From Isoetes taiwanensis (taxonomy: Eukaryota > Streptophyta > Lycopodiopsida > Isoetales > Isoetaceae), in NCBI GenBank assembly GCA_021234155.1, contig JAJEKV010000161.1, positions 401,316 to 465,315 on the forward strand: DNA of 64,000 bases, written 5' to 3'. Of this stretch, positions 45,881 through 57,523 are shown one piece after another. The translations under genes and the position numbers were made by a program. The notes beneath the pieces were generated by a model. The model saw only the letters and a list, made by a program, of their open reading frames with translations, ran no database searches and was not told where the DNA came from. Positions within the stretch are counted from its first letter, which is position 1; each line of letters begins with the position of its first letter.

Positions 45881-48401
45881 ATCATCTTGAAATATAATGT
45901 GTTTATATGTGATATTCGTGTGATTGGACCATATTTTTTGGGCTCCTGTGGACCAGAAAATAATGCAATTTGTTATCATGTCACATAATATTTTCATCTG
46001 AATGCTCTTCACTTTTGGTCTCATCTCAATGAGCAACTTGACTTTCAATTTTGCATATTTCTGTCCGCATTTATAAGGTCTCATGGTAATTGCAATTTTA
46101 TGCGAATTTTCAAGCAAGAAAAAAAGATAAAAAAAATCAAATCGCCACTAGGAAACAACCATAGGTTGGCGTGCTTTTGGAGTTGACATATTCCCAATTT
46201 ATTTGAATGATGGTTATGATGCTGATTACATAGCATATACTTCTATACTTCTGCAAAAAACCAGGAATGACAACCCAATTATCAGCCCAGATTACATGCT
46301 TTTCCTGCCTTTCTGCGATAGCACTGCAGAGATTTCTTGTTATCTTCGAAAGGAGAGGAACAACCTCTGGCAAAGCCGAAGTACCTATGTTATGAGATTG
46401 CCAAAACACTCATGCTTTTTCTTAGTTTGAAGAACAGCCTTATGCACATGACTTTTACTGACGCATCCAAGATCCCCAGCAATACTCTAACCGCTATTTC
46501 ATGGTGTACTCTCACCCTAAATCGTGCATCTTGGAAACCTAAACACAACAAATACCACAAAATCACACACAGGATTATCGTCACCCATTATTAATGCATT
46601 GGAATTGTATTTTGCAAACTTCCTTGTGCAAGTCCTTAAATTAGAAAGAAATGTACTACAACATGTAATTAGTTTATTAATTTCCCATGTCTCAGATATT
46701 TAACATTATGAAATGCACATGGAGTTTATAGTGAAGAAACTAACCAGATAAAGTTGGCCGATAAGACATGCCCACATTATGCATCTCCACACGCTGCTTC
46801 TGAGAGATTGTACACACAGACTTATCTGCTGCCTGAGAGTTTGAAAGTTTCTAACTGGTTGGCAGCCATGATAGATCCGTTTTCTAGATATGCTGGTTGG
46901 GCGGAGGAGCCACACTATTGTTCATCTCCTCCCATAGATGGGGCTGGTATATAAAAATCCAGAAGTCATGATTGCCTCTCCAGGACCTATTGTTATCTAC
47001 GTGACCTGATCAGATTCTCTACAGTCTTCAAATACTGGAGAAGTTATCTCAACTCCTCCTTTTAGAAAAAAACTTGAAAGAATGTACGTAGATGATATAT
47101 TAAGTTAGGCCAATAATTTTTTACCTTGCTAGCAATACGACACAACTGGTCTTTTCTCTCAACCGATTCATCAGTGATCAAAGGTACCAAAAACATATGC
47201 TATCCGAGTGTTTCCAAAATTAATATTCTAACAAGTTGCTATCGCAACGGAGGGTTGCCCTTGATAGCCAGGTCCTTGGCCATTATATTTGGCACGCTCT
47301 TGGTCATTATATTTGGCTATTTTGCGTGGCTCGCACCTGGCTCGCCCTAATGGGTTCGTCAGACCCTTATCAGGCGAAATGGCCTGCTCTTGGCCATTAT
47401 CTATTACAAAAATCGGAAGGGCCTGTGACATAGAGTAACCAGTAAAAATAAGCCACAACCACATGATTTATTCTCTACTCGAGAATCAATGACTATAAAA
47501 TGGTGCAATCTATCAATACTAGGAATACGATGTAAAAAAAGCGTATAAAAATTTGAATGACGCCTTATGTTTGATATTTGATATTGATATTTGATGCTTA
47601 GAGATGAATAAGTAGTGATAATTGTGTCTTAGCATAACTAGTTTGATGCTCCAGTCTTTTCTCAATGTAGCATGTTTTTCAGTGGCTGAAATTAATTTCT
47701 TGGAGCCATATAATAATGCAAAGTTACTCTTGGACCTACTACGTCATAGAATAGATGGATGTCATATCAACAACTAAAAGAGGTGGTTCACATCTGCTCA
47801 GAACTGGATTGCGATGTCCAAATTTCGGCACTAATGGCTAGTATAATTGTTGTTTGTATCTCCCTAGTTGGAAAATAGACAGATCCGTTTGAAAAATGCT
47901 GGGCACTAAAGTTTAGGATCATTTTTCTATTTCATTCAATTCTATTATTTCATGTAAGGATCGAATTGGCCCCTTTTTTTTTTTGAGGGCAAGGTTCGAA
48001 TTGGCCTTTCAGTCATGGTATATCATCCTTTTATGTATGGGTCTCATACTTTGGTCTCATACTATAGAATTCAATTCAATTTAATTATTAAGTATCCAAG
48101 TGCACTATAAGTTTATAGATAACACCCTCCTACTTATCAATGGCATAGCTTGTATCCTAGCACATGTTTGCTAGTATCAAAGAAAGACCATGTTGTTGAA
48201 ACTTTTAGAAACTTAGTATGCTTACAATTACATATTTAAGTTCCTATTTTCAATGTAAATGGCCACAAGTATGAAATATTGGGCTTCATATACCACCTCG
48301 TTTGAAACAAATAAAAGAGTACATGCCAACACTCTGACAAGAGATTTCAATGTTGTCGCCACTACCAACAATAGGGAATGACAAGTTATCACAGTCCAAA
48401 A
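45881..48401. other. Stretch without recognisable genes
   Basis: It contains the inverted partner of 36283-36445 (46137-46300), the direct partner of 35590-35815 (46995-47215) and a small tandem 'cattatatttggc' repeat at 47278-47320. A frame at 46754-46954 is open without a known domain. Confidence 0.4.
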
Positions 48402-48587
48402 CGAGCGAATTTAGTATTTCTCAACCTCTGTCATGTTTGAACCAAATAAAATACACAATGTTTTCGTGGGCTTAGCGAGTTTTTGCTATGTTGTCATGTT
48501 AAAACCGAAACGAAGGAAAAAACACACGGAAGTTTTAGCTTTTCACAATAGTTCAAACATGACGGAGGTTGAGAAATAAGACGCTCG
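48402..48587. mobile_element. 186-bp MITE
   Basis: Terminal inverted repeats CGAGCG...CGCTCG continue inward as TATTTCTCAACCTC / GAGGTTGAGAAATA and a further ~12 bp. The 5-bp flanks CAAAA (48397-48401 and 48588-48592) are identical, consistent with a target duplication. No coding. Confidence 0.8.
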
Positions 48588-48993
48588 CAAAATGAGGATA
48601 AACATATCTTATAACTATGAATGTTAGCCATGAAATCTATGAATATTCCAAATCTTATTAGGGAGAAGAAAACAGAAAAAAGAGCCTAAGGCAGAGGCGT
48701 ATTTCATAAAGGTGGAAGCTGTAAGTAACCACTGTTAGTAACCAATATATCTCTAGGGCTCCTACTTCCTCTCGTACTGGATGAAAGGGCAGCACTATGG
48801 CCTTCCTTGACGAACTATAAGGTCCATTGTCAAAGCTTGTCCATTACAGACAGTGATGGCGAAATGATCCTGTAAAGCGCGTTTCCTACTGGTTGTTCTT
48901 ATAAAGGTCAATTTTGTCCTGATGGCCTGTTTATACAGTACATTACCCAATTAAGGTTTCAAACGTTTTGGTCATGTTCCTCAATATCTTGCC

Positions 48994-49580
48994 TCAATCA
49001 AGTTGCTGTAAATAGTCTGTATCCTGGGGCATGCATCTAGCAATGGCTGACCACATGACCACATCAGGTTCCAAAGGAAAGCTAGATACAAATTCTTCTC
49101 CTTCAGTTATCCAGCCAATACGTCCAAGAAGGCCAACTATAGATCCATAACGTTCTGCAATCCCGCTGGTGTCAAAAGTTCCAATAAAAGAAAGGAATAT
49201 ATGAAAGCTCTCATCAAGAAACCTTGCATGACTGCATGCACAAAGAATGCAAAGAATTGTAACACTGTCAGCTTTTGCACCATTTTGCTGCATTTTGTTA
49301 AATAACTGAAGGACCTCTTTTCCCTGCCCGTGATGGCCATATATTGCAATCATAGCAGTCCATGTCAATGTATTCTTTAGAGGCATCTCATTGAACATTT
49401 TCTGTGCATCCTCTAAACTTCCGCACTTGCCATACATGTTGATGATTGCAGTCCCAAGAACAATATCCGGTTCCAGGCCACTAGTCATAATGCTTGTGTG
49501 AACTGGCCTGCACTCCTCTAGAGATGTTAGGGAGGCACATGCATTCAACATATTTACGAATGTGACCTTATCTGGCTTAA
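48994..49580 (-). pseudogene. PPR protein gene, 3' part, cut by element 2
   Basis: PPR proteins bind organellar RNA. This part reads FKPDKVTFVNMLNACASL, LGTAIINMYGKCGSLEDAQK, WTAMIAIYGHHGQGKEVLQL and so on to ...DVVMWSAIARCM and a stop; a full E/DYW tail is absent. The apparent start upstream of 49580 lies in the transposon. The 5' part is at 57954-58690. Joining the halves with one TTAA gives the uninterrupted local frame QQCLKPDKVTF, exactly the expected PPR pattern. Confidence 0.85.
49577..49580. other. TTAA target duplication, left
   Basis: TTAA directly outside the left terminal inverted repeat of element 2; its partner is at 57954-57957. TTAA is the hallmark target of piggyBac and Kolobok transposons. 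Confidence 0.75.
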
Positions 49581-49813
49581 AACAGGATTGCAAATTAAAC
49601 GAGAGTGTTGCGCCGCTCTCGTTTCAAACATTCCTTTTAAAAAACACTACTCTTTCAAAAAGCGGGACATTTTTAAAAAAGTCCATCACTTTGGAAATCT
49701 TTACACTCTCGACATGCAATTTCTACCCCCCTGCAACTTTTTAACTTCACATCTCTTGGCAAGGTTTGCCAAAAGTAGCTCTTTTTGACCATCGATGTTA
49801 ATTTATAAAAGAT

Positions 49814-50038
49814 AAAGTCTAAAAAACATCAAGCTAGAGGAAGCTAAAAAACTTTCTGCACTTATTTTTGAAAAAATCTGAATTAGGAATATCAACATTC
49901 AACAATTTCAATCAATTGCAGGCTACAAAGTCTAAAAACATCAAGCTAGAGGAAGCTAAAAAACTTTCTGCACTTATTTTTGAAAAAATCTGAATTAGGA
50001 ATATCAACATTCAACAATTTCAATCAATTGCAGGCTAA
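49814..50038. repeat. 113-bp near-identical tandem duplication in element 2
   Basis: 49814-49926 and 49927-50038 differ by one A in a homopolymer and the last base. It lies just downstream of the methyltransferase stop codon. A recent slip or duplication. Confidence 0.95.
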
Positions 50039-50071
50039 ACCACATGGAAGTCATAATTTAACAGAAGGAAA

Positions 50072-53000
50072 TTAAGTAAAGTCATATGTAATTTCATCAT
50101 CATCATTTTTGCTTGGCTGACCACTCTCTTGCACTACTGATTTCTCCTTGTCAGGTGACTTGTGCTTTTCTGTTGTTTCTTCTTCTACAACAATAACCTC
50201 AGCTACTTCCTTAAGCTCAACGAAAGTGGCTTCATCACTTAAGCAGCTCGTAAGTGGAGGTTGCACCTCGGAAGACGTCAGCTTGGCAAGGTCTGAAGAT
50301 GATTTGGCCCCAAGCTCTTGGTTCTCATCTGGAAGAGTTGGTAAGGCAGCTAGTCTAGTTTTTATGAAGTTGACGGCCTCTGCATCAATGTCCACTGCTA
50401 CACAATTACGACCTTTTTTAAGTGCACAAGCAATTGTAGTACCAGAGCCAGAGAAAGCATCGAGCACCCAATCTCCTGGACGGGAAAACATATCCAGGAG
50501 ATGGTTGATTAGCTTTTGTGGTTTTTGGTACTGGTTTACAATCCTGCCTTGTGCAGTAGGGTCTTGCAATTTCTGTAGAACGGCCGGAAATTCCAACACA
50601 TTGGAAAAATTTTGACAAGCAGCAGTGTTAAAATGATCCATGGTTCTTTTACCATCAAAACTCCAATAAGCAACATGAAGATATTCGACCTTGCTCAACA
50701 GCCTTGGCCCTCCACCATGGTAGTTTATATTAGTTTTGTACCTGCATCAGAAATATTGGCAATTTAACAAAGGCAATCCTATTCTGGAATAAGAATGCAT
50801 GATGTATCGTCTTAAGAAAACATTCAAACTAGACATGTTTGGATAGGTGCAAGAAAATTACCAGACGAGGTTCTCAAATCCTGCTTGTGTAGGAGAACCA
50901 AAGTGCTTAGCAAAATTTGACTCCACCAAACCAGCTTGCATGCTTGAATGAAAGACTACCAACCGCCAATGCTTTGCTGTTGTCACTTCCTTGATGCCAT
51001 TAATAAAATCATTGAATTCTAAATTTTTAAATGATTCATCATCATAACGGCTGTCCTTTAGCTTAAACCCATAAGGAAGATCTGCAACTACAAGTGTAAA
51101 GTCTTGGGGCTTTACCAAGCCAGCAAGTCTTCTACAGTCACCCTGTTGGATTGCATATAAATTATTTTGGTCAAACATTGTAAACCTTTCATAGTCAGAG
51201 GGAGCCACGGGGACCACAGCTCTTCTGGAAGCTAGTGTTCTTTCCTCCCTTGCTGTCCTGACCAAGTTCATGAAGCCCTCTGGCAAATCCTTGTTCTTCT
51301 TCTTATTCTGTACAGATTAATTTGTTGTGAGTCAACCAACAGCTTTCTCAAACAACAAGGCAATTTAAAAACATACCCAGCCTTCAAAGTTTGGAGCATA
51401 TTGAGCAATCTTTTCATCAGTTGTCGAGCTAGGGTAAAGCTCTCTGCATCTTTCCCAGGTCTCAACATTCAGTTGTTCCATTAAGCAAGTTTGGCAGGTA
51501 ATAACATTTTTTTGGCTGCAGACATTCTAATGTTAGCTATTTTGTAAGCAATCCAAAGAAATGGTGAATGGCATAAAATAAATACTTATTCCAGAATACA
51601 ACAAAGGTAAACAGAACATGGTAATCAGGTGCAAACAAGTCGATAAGTCAAAAACCTTTCTGAATAGCAAGTCACAAAACAAAGAATGTAAAGAAAGGTA
51701 TTCCAAAATAACTAAACTGTTAACACAATAATGTTTTTTCAAGAAACATCACTTACTTGTGCATTTCCTTTGACATTTCCTCTAAAGTGAAGTCCTTATC
51801 CACAACTTTTTGCAGCAACCGTTCTAGCAACACAGTATCTGTAACACCTTGCAGTTCCCTCCAAACAGTAATGGTCATCTCCTTTTTGGGAACATCAGAA
51901 CCTTTCTTCTTGTCCGAGACCTTCCCTTTAGTTTTCAGCTCCCCCCTTTCAAACATGTTAAATATTTCATTCTGCAAGTCCCAAAGCTGTGAAAACAAGC
52001 AAGTTTTGTTAGCACAAAGGATCGAAGCACAAGACAAAGTCTATTCCGGAATAAAAATTTATCTTACCCGACCATCCCTGAAGGCTAATTGAAACCAGTT
52101 GTCGTGGGAGATAAGCGACTGTCTTTTGTTTGCCTCATCATATTTAAGACAACATTCAATGGCACACGCTTCCTTTAGCTCCAAAGAACAAGCAGGTTTT
52201 TTCATGAACCCCTCTCCATATTTTTCCTTAAAAATAAGGTACTCCCTATGCATGAACCGAATTTTATCGACAAAGCTCATCTTCAATTTATACTCATTGT
52301 CAGCATTGTGAGTGTTGGCAATGATCTTTGCTTCTTCATCGGTCAAACCAACATAGACTGCACAAAGAACAGAGAGGTACCTAGGGTTGCAATTTTCTTT
52401 GTACAATTGTCTCCTTGCCTTAAAACTATGATTTCCACCAAGCACATAATGCAAGTAGCTCTCTGCATTTTCTTTGTCATAGTCTTCAGGGCTTTGACAC
52501 TGCCCTCTGTCCACTAAAACCACAAGAGGGGCCACATGTGCGTTGGGGTTGCTTCTAATTCGATCCTTCAGATTCCTCAAATGGTCTGCATAAATTTTTC
52601 TGACCTGAAGGGGTCTTTCACCAGCAGCATTTTTTGGAGGCAACTTTAAACTTGTCACTGGAAGATAGATTACACCCTGCACATGTTTTGTTTCATTTAT
52701 CTGTTCCACCCTCTCAGCAGTCTTATCTGCCTTCTTTTCCTTAATTGCAATACCAGGAGCCTTCCCCTTGCCTTTTGATCTTTTTCTTTGTTGCTCATCC
52801 CCAGAATCATCTTCAACCTCCACTCTTTGCAAGACTCTCTTCTTTGGTTCCTTTGCAGCCACAGTGTTCCTTGGCACACTTAATCCTTCACGTATATCAG
52901 AAGTTGAAATATTTAGCTCATCATTATCAAGGCTATCGGGTTCAGCCTCTTCTTCTGAATCACTGTAACTAAAGTCTTCACTTTTTGTACCACAAATATA

Positions 53001-53415
53001 CTGCAGCAGCTGTAGTAAGGTCTTCTTGTTAAGATAGTGATTCATATACTTGTACAGATGATCAGGCATCACTCTGTCAAGTTTAAAATAATTGTCTTCC
53101 AGAATCATGAACCCCTGTGTAGTTCGAATCGACAAACGACCACTTTCTCCAGACTCAGAGGCAGCAGAGCTAACCTCGTGCATTTGTCCAATGCACACAA
53201 AATTTGAATCTCTGAGTAGGCTCCTGCCCCTTACCTCTGCTACATGTAGGAAAGTAAGGGTGGAGTACTTGTTTCTGTAACCCCTGGTGATAAACCATTG
53301 AGTCTTTGGGTTTTCATAAGTTTTTGGTGGAGCTGAAGCTTCAACTCGTGCTTGGGGATGAGGTGTGCTTGATTGACCCTTGTGTTTTCTCTGCTGAGAG
53401 TCCTTTTTGTTAGAC
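50072..53415 (-). CDS. ParB-like domain fused to beta-class DNA amino-methyltransferase
   Basis: Five exons join with matching phases and consensus sites: 53415-52068, 51986-51757, 51515-51377, 51307-50862 and 50741-50072. They give about 944 open codons; a first exon upstream of 53415 is not identified. Domains: charged KR/DE-rich region (residues ~140-240); ParB-like domain (~250-380) with VIYLPVTSLKLP, YVLGGNHSFKARR and DEEAKIIANTHN; linker; then the methyltransferase, with motif IV DLPYG (~648), motif X NQYQKPQKLINHLL (~780), motif I DAFSGSGTTIA (~817) and motif II VAVDIDA. The order IV-X-I defines the beta class (M.HinfI/CcrM type), and DLPY points to N6-adenine rather than N4-cytosine. 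The acidic tail ends ITYDFT. All key residues are present, so activity is plausible. Such fusions are known from phages. Confidence 0.85.
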
Positions 53416-53663
53416 CTGCACCATATAAATAAAAATTGTAAGCAAGTAGCTTCAAAGTACAAAGTTTTCAAGTTTGTCACTCATTTTACTGTAAAATGCT
53501 TCAAAATTATCCTAGTTTGCTAAAAAGAATGCTAAAAACACTCCTTATAACAATTAAAAACTACTCTTAACAGCTTCAATTTAACACATTTTTTTGCTAA
53601 AATCTAGTAAATGTTTAGCTAAAAACTACAAATTTTTGTAGACAAGGAGAGTAAACACGCCAG

Positions 53664-54015
53664 AGTGTATTCCAGAATACACTTTGGTTGTCAGCAGAGA
53701 GCCAAAGTGTATTCCGGAATACACTTTGGCCTTGAACCGTAGGGCAAAGTGTATTCCGGAATACACTTTGCCCTCGGGAGGTAGTGAAAGTGTATTCCGG
53801 AATACACTTTCGCTTACTCCCGAGTTCAAAGTGTATTCCGGAATACACTTTGACCTCGGGCGTAAGCGTAAGTGTATTCCGGAATACACTTTCACTTGCT
53901 CCCGAGGGCAAAGTGTATTCCGGAATACACTTTGCCCTTTGGTTCAAGGCCAAAGTGTATTCCGAAATACACTTTGGCTCTCTGCTGACAACCAAAGTGT
54001 ATTCTGGAATACACT
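53664..54015. promoter_or_regulatory. 352-bp palindrome holding nine phased 20-bp palindromes
   Basis: Nine copies of AGTGTATTCCGGAATACACT (minor changes in copies 1, 8 and 9) start at 53664, 53706, 53748, 53789, 53830, 53871, 53912, 53954 and 53996, always 41 or 42 bp apart. The spacers are also mirrored, so the whole array is an imperfect palindrome centred between 53839 and 53840. It lies between the divergent ParB-methyltransferase and transposase genes. Frames read through it on either strand are artefacts. Confidence 0.95.
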
Positions 54016-54249
54016 GATTGTACTTTCTACCGTACCTAAAAGTGCGTCATGCTTACCTCTCCATTATTTCGTCTATGTAGAGTGGAATACGGTTGCAGTG
54101 GGTGGCGTCGAAGGCGCTGGAGGCGGCGACTTGGTTTCTGAAAGCGGAATATACTACTGTGGCGCAAAAAAATTTCCTTTTAAAGGTGAGGTTGCACACT
54201 TACAAGTTTTCTATGTGTAACAGAATACAATTCCTGATACGTTCTTGCA

Positions 54250-54312
54250 ATTGTGTATTCGAGAATACACTTTTGTATTCTGGAATACAATAATGTATTC
54301 TGGAATACCATG
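54250..54312. repeat. Additional TATTCYRGAATA motifs near the transposase start
   Basis: Three variants in 60 bp (gtgtattcgagaatacac; tgtattctggaataca; tgtattctggaatacc), about 60-115 bp upstream of the ATG at 54368. A further copy, 'ctattccagaatacactt', lies at 57532, just after the transposase stop. Confidence 0.7.
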
Positions 54313-54367
54313 TCAACATGAAAAAAAGTTGGTTACTTATTTTAGCTTTCTTCTTTTAGTTCTGGCA

Positions 54368-57300
54368 ATGGCGGGTTCAATGTTCAACAAGCTTCCTCCA
54401 CCATTCCAACCATCTGATTCATCAAATTCTGAAGGAACCACTGTTCAAACCAGGTTTTGCTGTGAGGGTCGAACTTCTACACCTACTTCTACAAGGTGCT
54501 TGCTCCACTTGGACGAAACGCCAAGTCCATTACTGAGTAGACTGCCACAACCGTTCATCCCATCCCCTAGTCCGCCCGGGGAAACACCTCCTTTCTCAGC
54601 CACTCCTCCTGTTTCTACTAAACTTCCAGCACCTTTTGTTCCTTCCCCTGAAGCTACAGAGGTACCACCTCAACGATTTGTTCAGAGTACGCTACCCCCG
54701 TCTTTTGTACATTCTTCTACTTCAATCACACACAAAAGGCCAGCAGATTTCTCTGAGGATTGTCAAATACTGCACAACTTCTCCAACCAAGATCTAGCTA
54801 CAAACGAAGATAATGTTGCAGTGTTTCAATCCACAACAAGGACGATGTTTGCAGCCACACCTCTACAACATGATGCTTCAACAAGTGCTGCCACAACAAG
54901 TTACAACCCTTCTCCTCCTTTCAATATTTGCCCTCCTCCATGTCCAGGCACAACATAACGTGGTCTTTTTACTTCAAGCACACAACTGAACTCTCAAGAG
55001 GTCACCCCAAGAGTTGAACCTTCTTCAGATGATGACGACCTTGACCAAGCACAGCAACAAGGTTATGTGTTTTCTAACCAAGCTTCAAAGAAATTTAAGG
55101 TTGATTTAACCTTGCGTGCATGTTCCTCTGTAAGAAGAAAAAACCTCATGGATGAACAGAAGATGAGGAGAATTTTGAGAATAAAATGCTGCTCAAAGAA
55201 CTGCATCAGCAAATTTAACATGTCTGGACTTCGAGCAATTCGAGAAACTTACAGTTCAATGTCTCTAGCAGAACAAAATAGCTACTTGGCTTACCGTGTA
55301 AGACCAAACTACAACACCTTCTTGCACTACATTAGTGGTGAAGAGGTCTGTCAAAAATGCTTCATGCTTGTTCACCGTCTGGGCTCCACGAGAATGTCTC
55401 GTATACACAAAAGAATGGACAAGATCCCAGACATTAATTATCATTGTGGACCGAGGAGAATTGTTACAATGCATGCATTGTCTGCTGTTTCTTGGATGGA
55501 CAGATACTTTACAGAAACGTGTGAAAAGTTGCCAAACAGCGATGTGTACCATTTATCTGACAACATCACAAAAAAGGATATTTTTCGAGAGTACAAAGAG
55601 ACATGTGTCCAATCTCAACACATCTCTTATGCTCACTTTACTAGACTGTGGAAAAGTGAATTTGGCCTTGTGAAAATACCCAGGAAGCACAGGATGTCTG
55701 TTTTCTCCAAATGTGCAGAATTAAAAAGTCAGAGAGAAATGGCTAAGACAGAATCAGAGAGAAGTAAGTTAATGTTTTGTTTTCTAGGTTTCTTTTCCTT
55801 TTAAGTTGTTAACCAACTTCCTTCTTTAGATGTGGTGCAGCAGAATCTTTCTAGACATCGTGAACAACAAGCAGCAGAAAGAAGAAAGCTTGCTAAGCAC
55901 CGAAAAAAATCTTTGGAACGTCCCCTGCAATACATGTCAGTTGTGATTGACGGGATGGATCAGAAAAAGACTACCCTGCCTCATTTCCTGAACATTCCAA
56001 AAGATGTACCAGAAGAATGCTTTGTCAAAGTCCATCTTGTTGGAGCTATGGTCTTCAAAGGAAGTTTAAAGTGCAAAGTATTCTTGACATATCCTAACAT
56101 ACATGGTGATCCAAATCTCACTATCACTATACTCAATAGGGTACTGTGTGAACAAGACCAACTGCCTCCAGTTCTCTATCTGCAACTTGATAACACTACT
56201 AGGGAGAACAAGAACCAAACTCTCTTTGCATACTGTGCCATGCTAGTGGAACTTGGGATCTTCAAAAAAGTGAAGCTTGGATTCCTTCTTGTGGGGCACA
56301 CTCATGACCAGATTGATCAAATGTTCAGCAGATTTTCTGTGCGTCTTCGTAGAAAAAGGGCATTCCGACTTCCTACTCTTATTCGAGCTATTGAGGAGTC
56401 TTACACTCCAACACCTGTTGTTGAGCTGCTCCAAGAAACTGTAGATTTCAGAGAATTTGTCTTCTCCTCTCGTTCCAACAGAGAACAAGCTGTACACAAG
56501 TTGAATGATCTAACTTTTCAACATCATATCAAGTTTTTCTTGAAGAGTGGTGAAAGCTTCTTACAAGGAAAGAGGTACGCCACTACTAAAGAATGGAGTC
56601 CATCAGAGGGATTGAGATTCCTCAAACTAGTTCCAGACAGTTCCTTAGTTGAACGTGCTGAACAGATGCCTCTTAAAAATCCTAAAGAGGCCAAGCAGAA
56701 GAAAAGTACTCCAGCTGCCTCCTTGAAAGCCATTGAGAGTGGAATCTCATTGGGCTTTAAGTATTTTACAGAAGAAGACCAGAACTGGTGGAGAAGTTTC
56801 TTTCTTGAACAAAAAATTGTCAATGAGAATTTACTCCTAAGACAGTTGAAGCAACCTTTTCAGTGGCCTAATTCCTTCATCGAATCACAGAACCAGGCAG
56901 GTCCAAGTAGTGCCCCAGTAGTACTTCCAACAGTGGAAGATGAGGACCGAGTCATGTATCTTGGACCACGCCGAAGAAATGAGCCTATGGGTAATATCAC
57001 AGAAATCACTAAAGGTATGCTTATTGCTGTTCCAACTGTAGAGGATGACAAGGGTCGACCTTTTTGGATAGCAAAAGTAATAGACACGGTCAAAGAAGAG
57101 GGTTTAGTTACTAAACTTAAGATTCATTGGCTAGCAACACGTTCAGAAAATGCCTTTGAAGGAAGGTATGAGCTAGAAATGAGATCTCAAGGAAAAGGTA
57201 AGAAGTCAAAGAAGGTAGGTTGCAGGGATGAGGTAAGCCTAAGTGAAGTAAGTATTCTGTGTTATGATTTTAAGTTAAGATCTGACAATCGTCTTCGCCA

Positions 57301-57523
57301 GAGGACCATTAACTTACTAAAAAAAGCATGTAACTTTGAGGAAGAAGAGGAAGAGGATGGCAATGCTTCACCATCTGTTGATAGTGACGAGGAAGACAAC
57401 TCGAGTACTTCCTCAAGTGACAGTGAAAGAAGTGAAGGTGATGAAGATGGCATTAATGAAATAGATGATGACTTAGATCCCTCATTTGTTGGTCCTCACA
57501 CTTTACTGAACACTCCAAGGTAG
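54368..57523 (+). CDS. Transposase-like RNase H-fold protein, one nonsense codon
   Basis: ATG at 54368; exons 54368-55763 and 55830-57523 join as R-N at a 66-bp intron (GTAAGT...TTTAG), about 1029 codons. The N-terminus repeats LPxPFxPS-type motifs and is acidic near 55030. An in-frame TAA at 54956-54958 lies in this disordered part. Next comes a Cys cluster (CCSKNC; EEVCQKCF). The core follows: MSVVIDGMDQKKTTLPH (first Asp), LYLQLDNTTRENKNQT (second Asp) and FLLVGHTHDQIDQMFSRF (His/Asp). A C-terminal FWIAKVIDTVK...KIHWLATR stretch resembles a BAH/PWWP-like reader, followed by a Ser/Glu tail. The core resembles DUF7869-type proteins as I remember them; that needs checking. Inferred to mobilise element 2. 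Confidence 0.65.

Noticed and set aside
36374-46206. 24-bp perfect inverted match as terminal repeats of element 1
   Set aside because: Similarity continues outward beyond the match on both sides and into what reads as a shared coding-like stretch, and no target duplication is seen. These are inverted copies of some other sequence.
41857-53415. Plasmid-type ParB partition genes
   Set aside because: The ParB-like domains are fused to methyltransferase regions, contain introns, and there is no ParA. A partition role is not supported.
43074-54015. CRISPR arrays at the regularly spaced repeats
   Set aside because: The repeats are short perfect palindromes, spacers are mirrored or similar rather than unique, there are no cas genes, and the setting is a plant transposon.
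53615-54220. Long open frames on both strands through the palindromic array (repeated KCIPEYTL / VFRNTL units)
   Set aside because: They are readings of the 20-bp palindrome and its 41-42 bp repeat. Both strands give nearly the same peptide, as expected of a palindrome rather than a gene.
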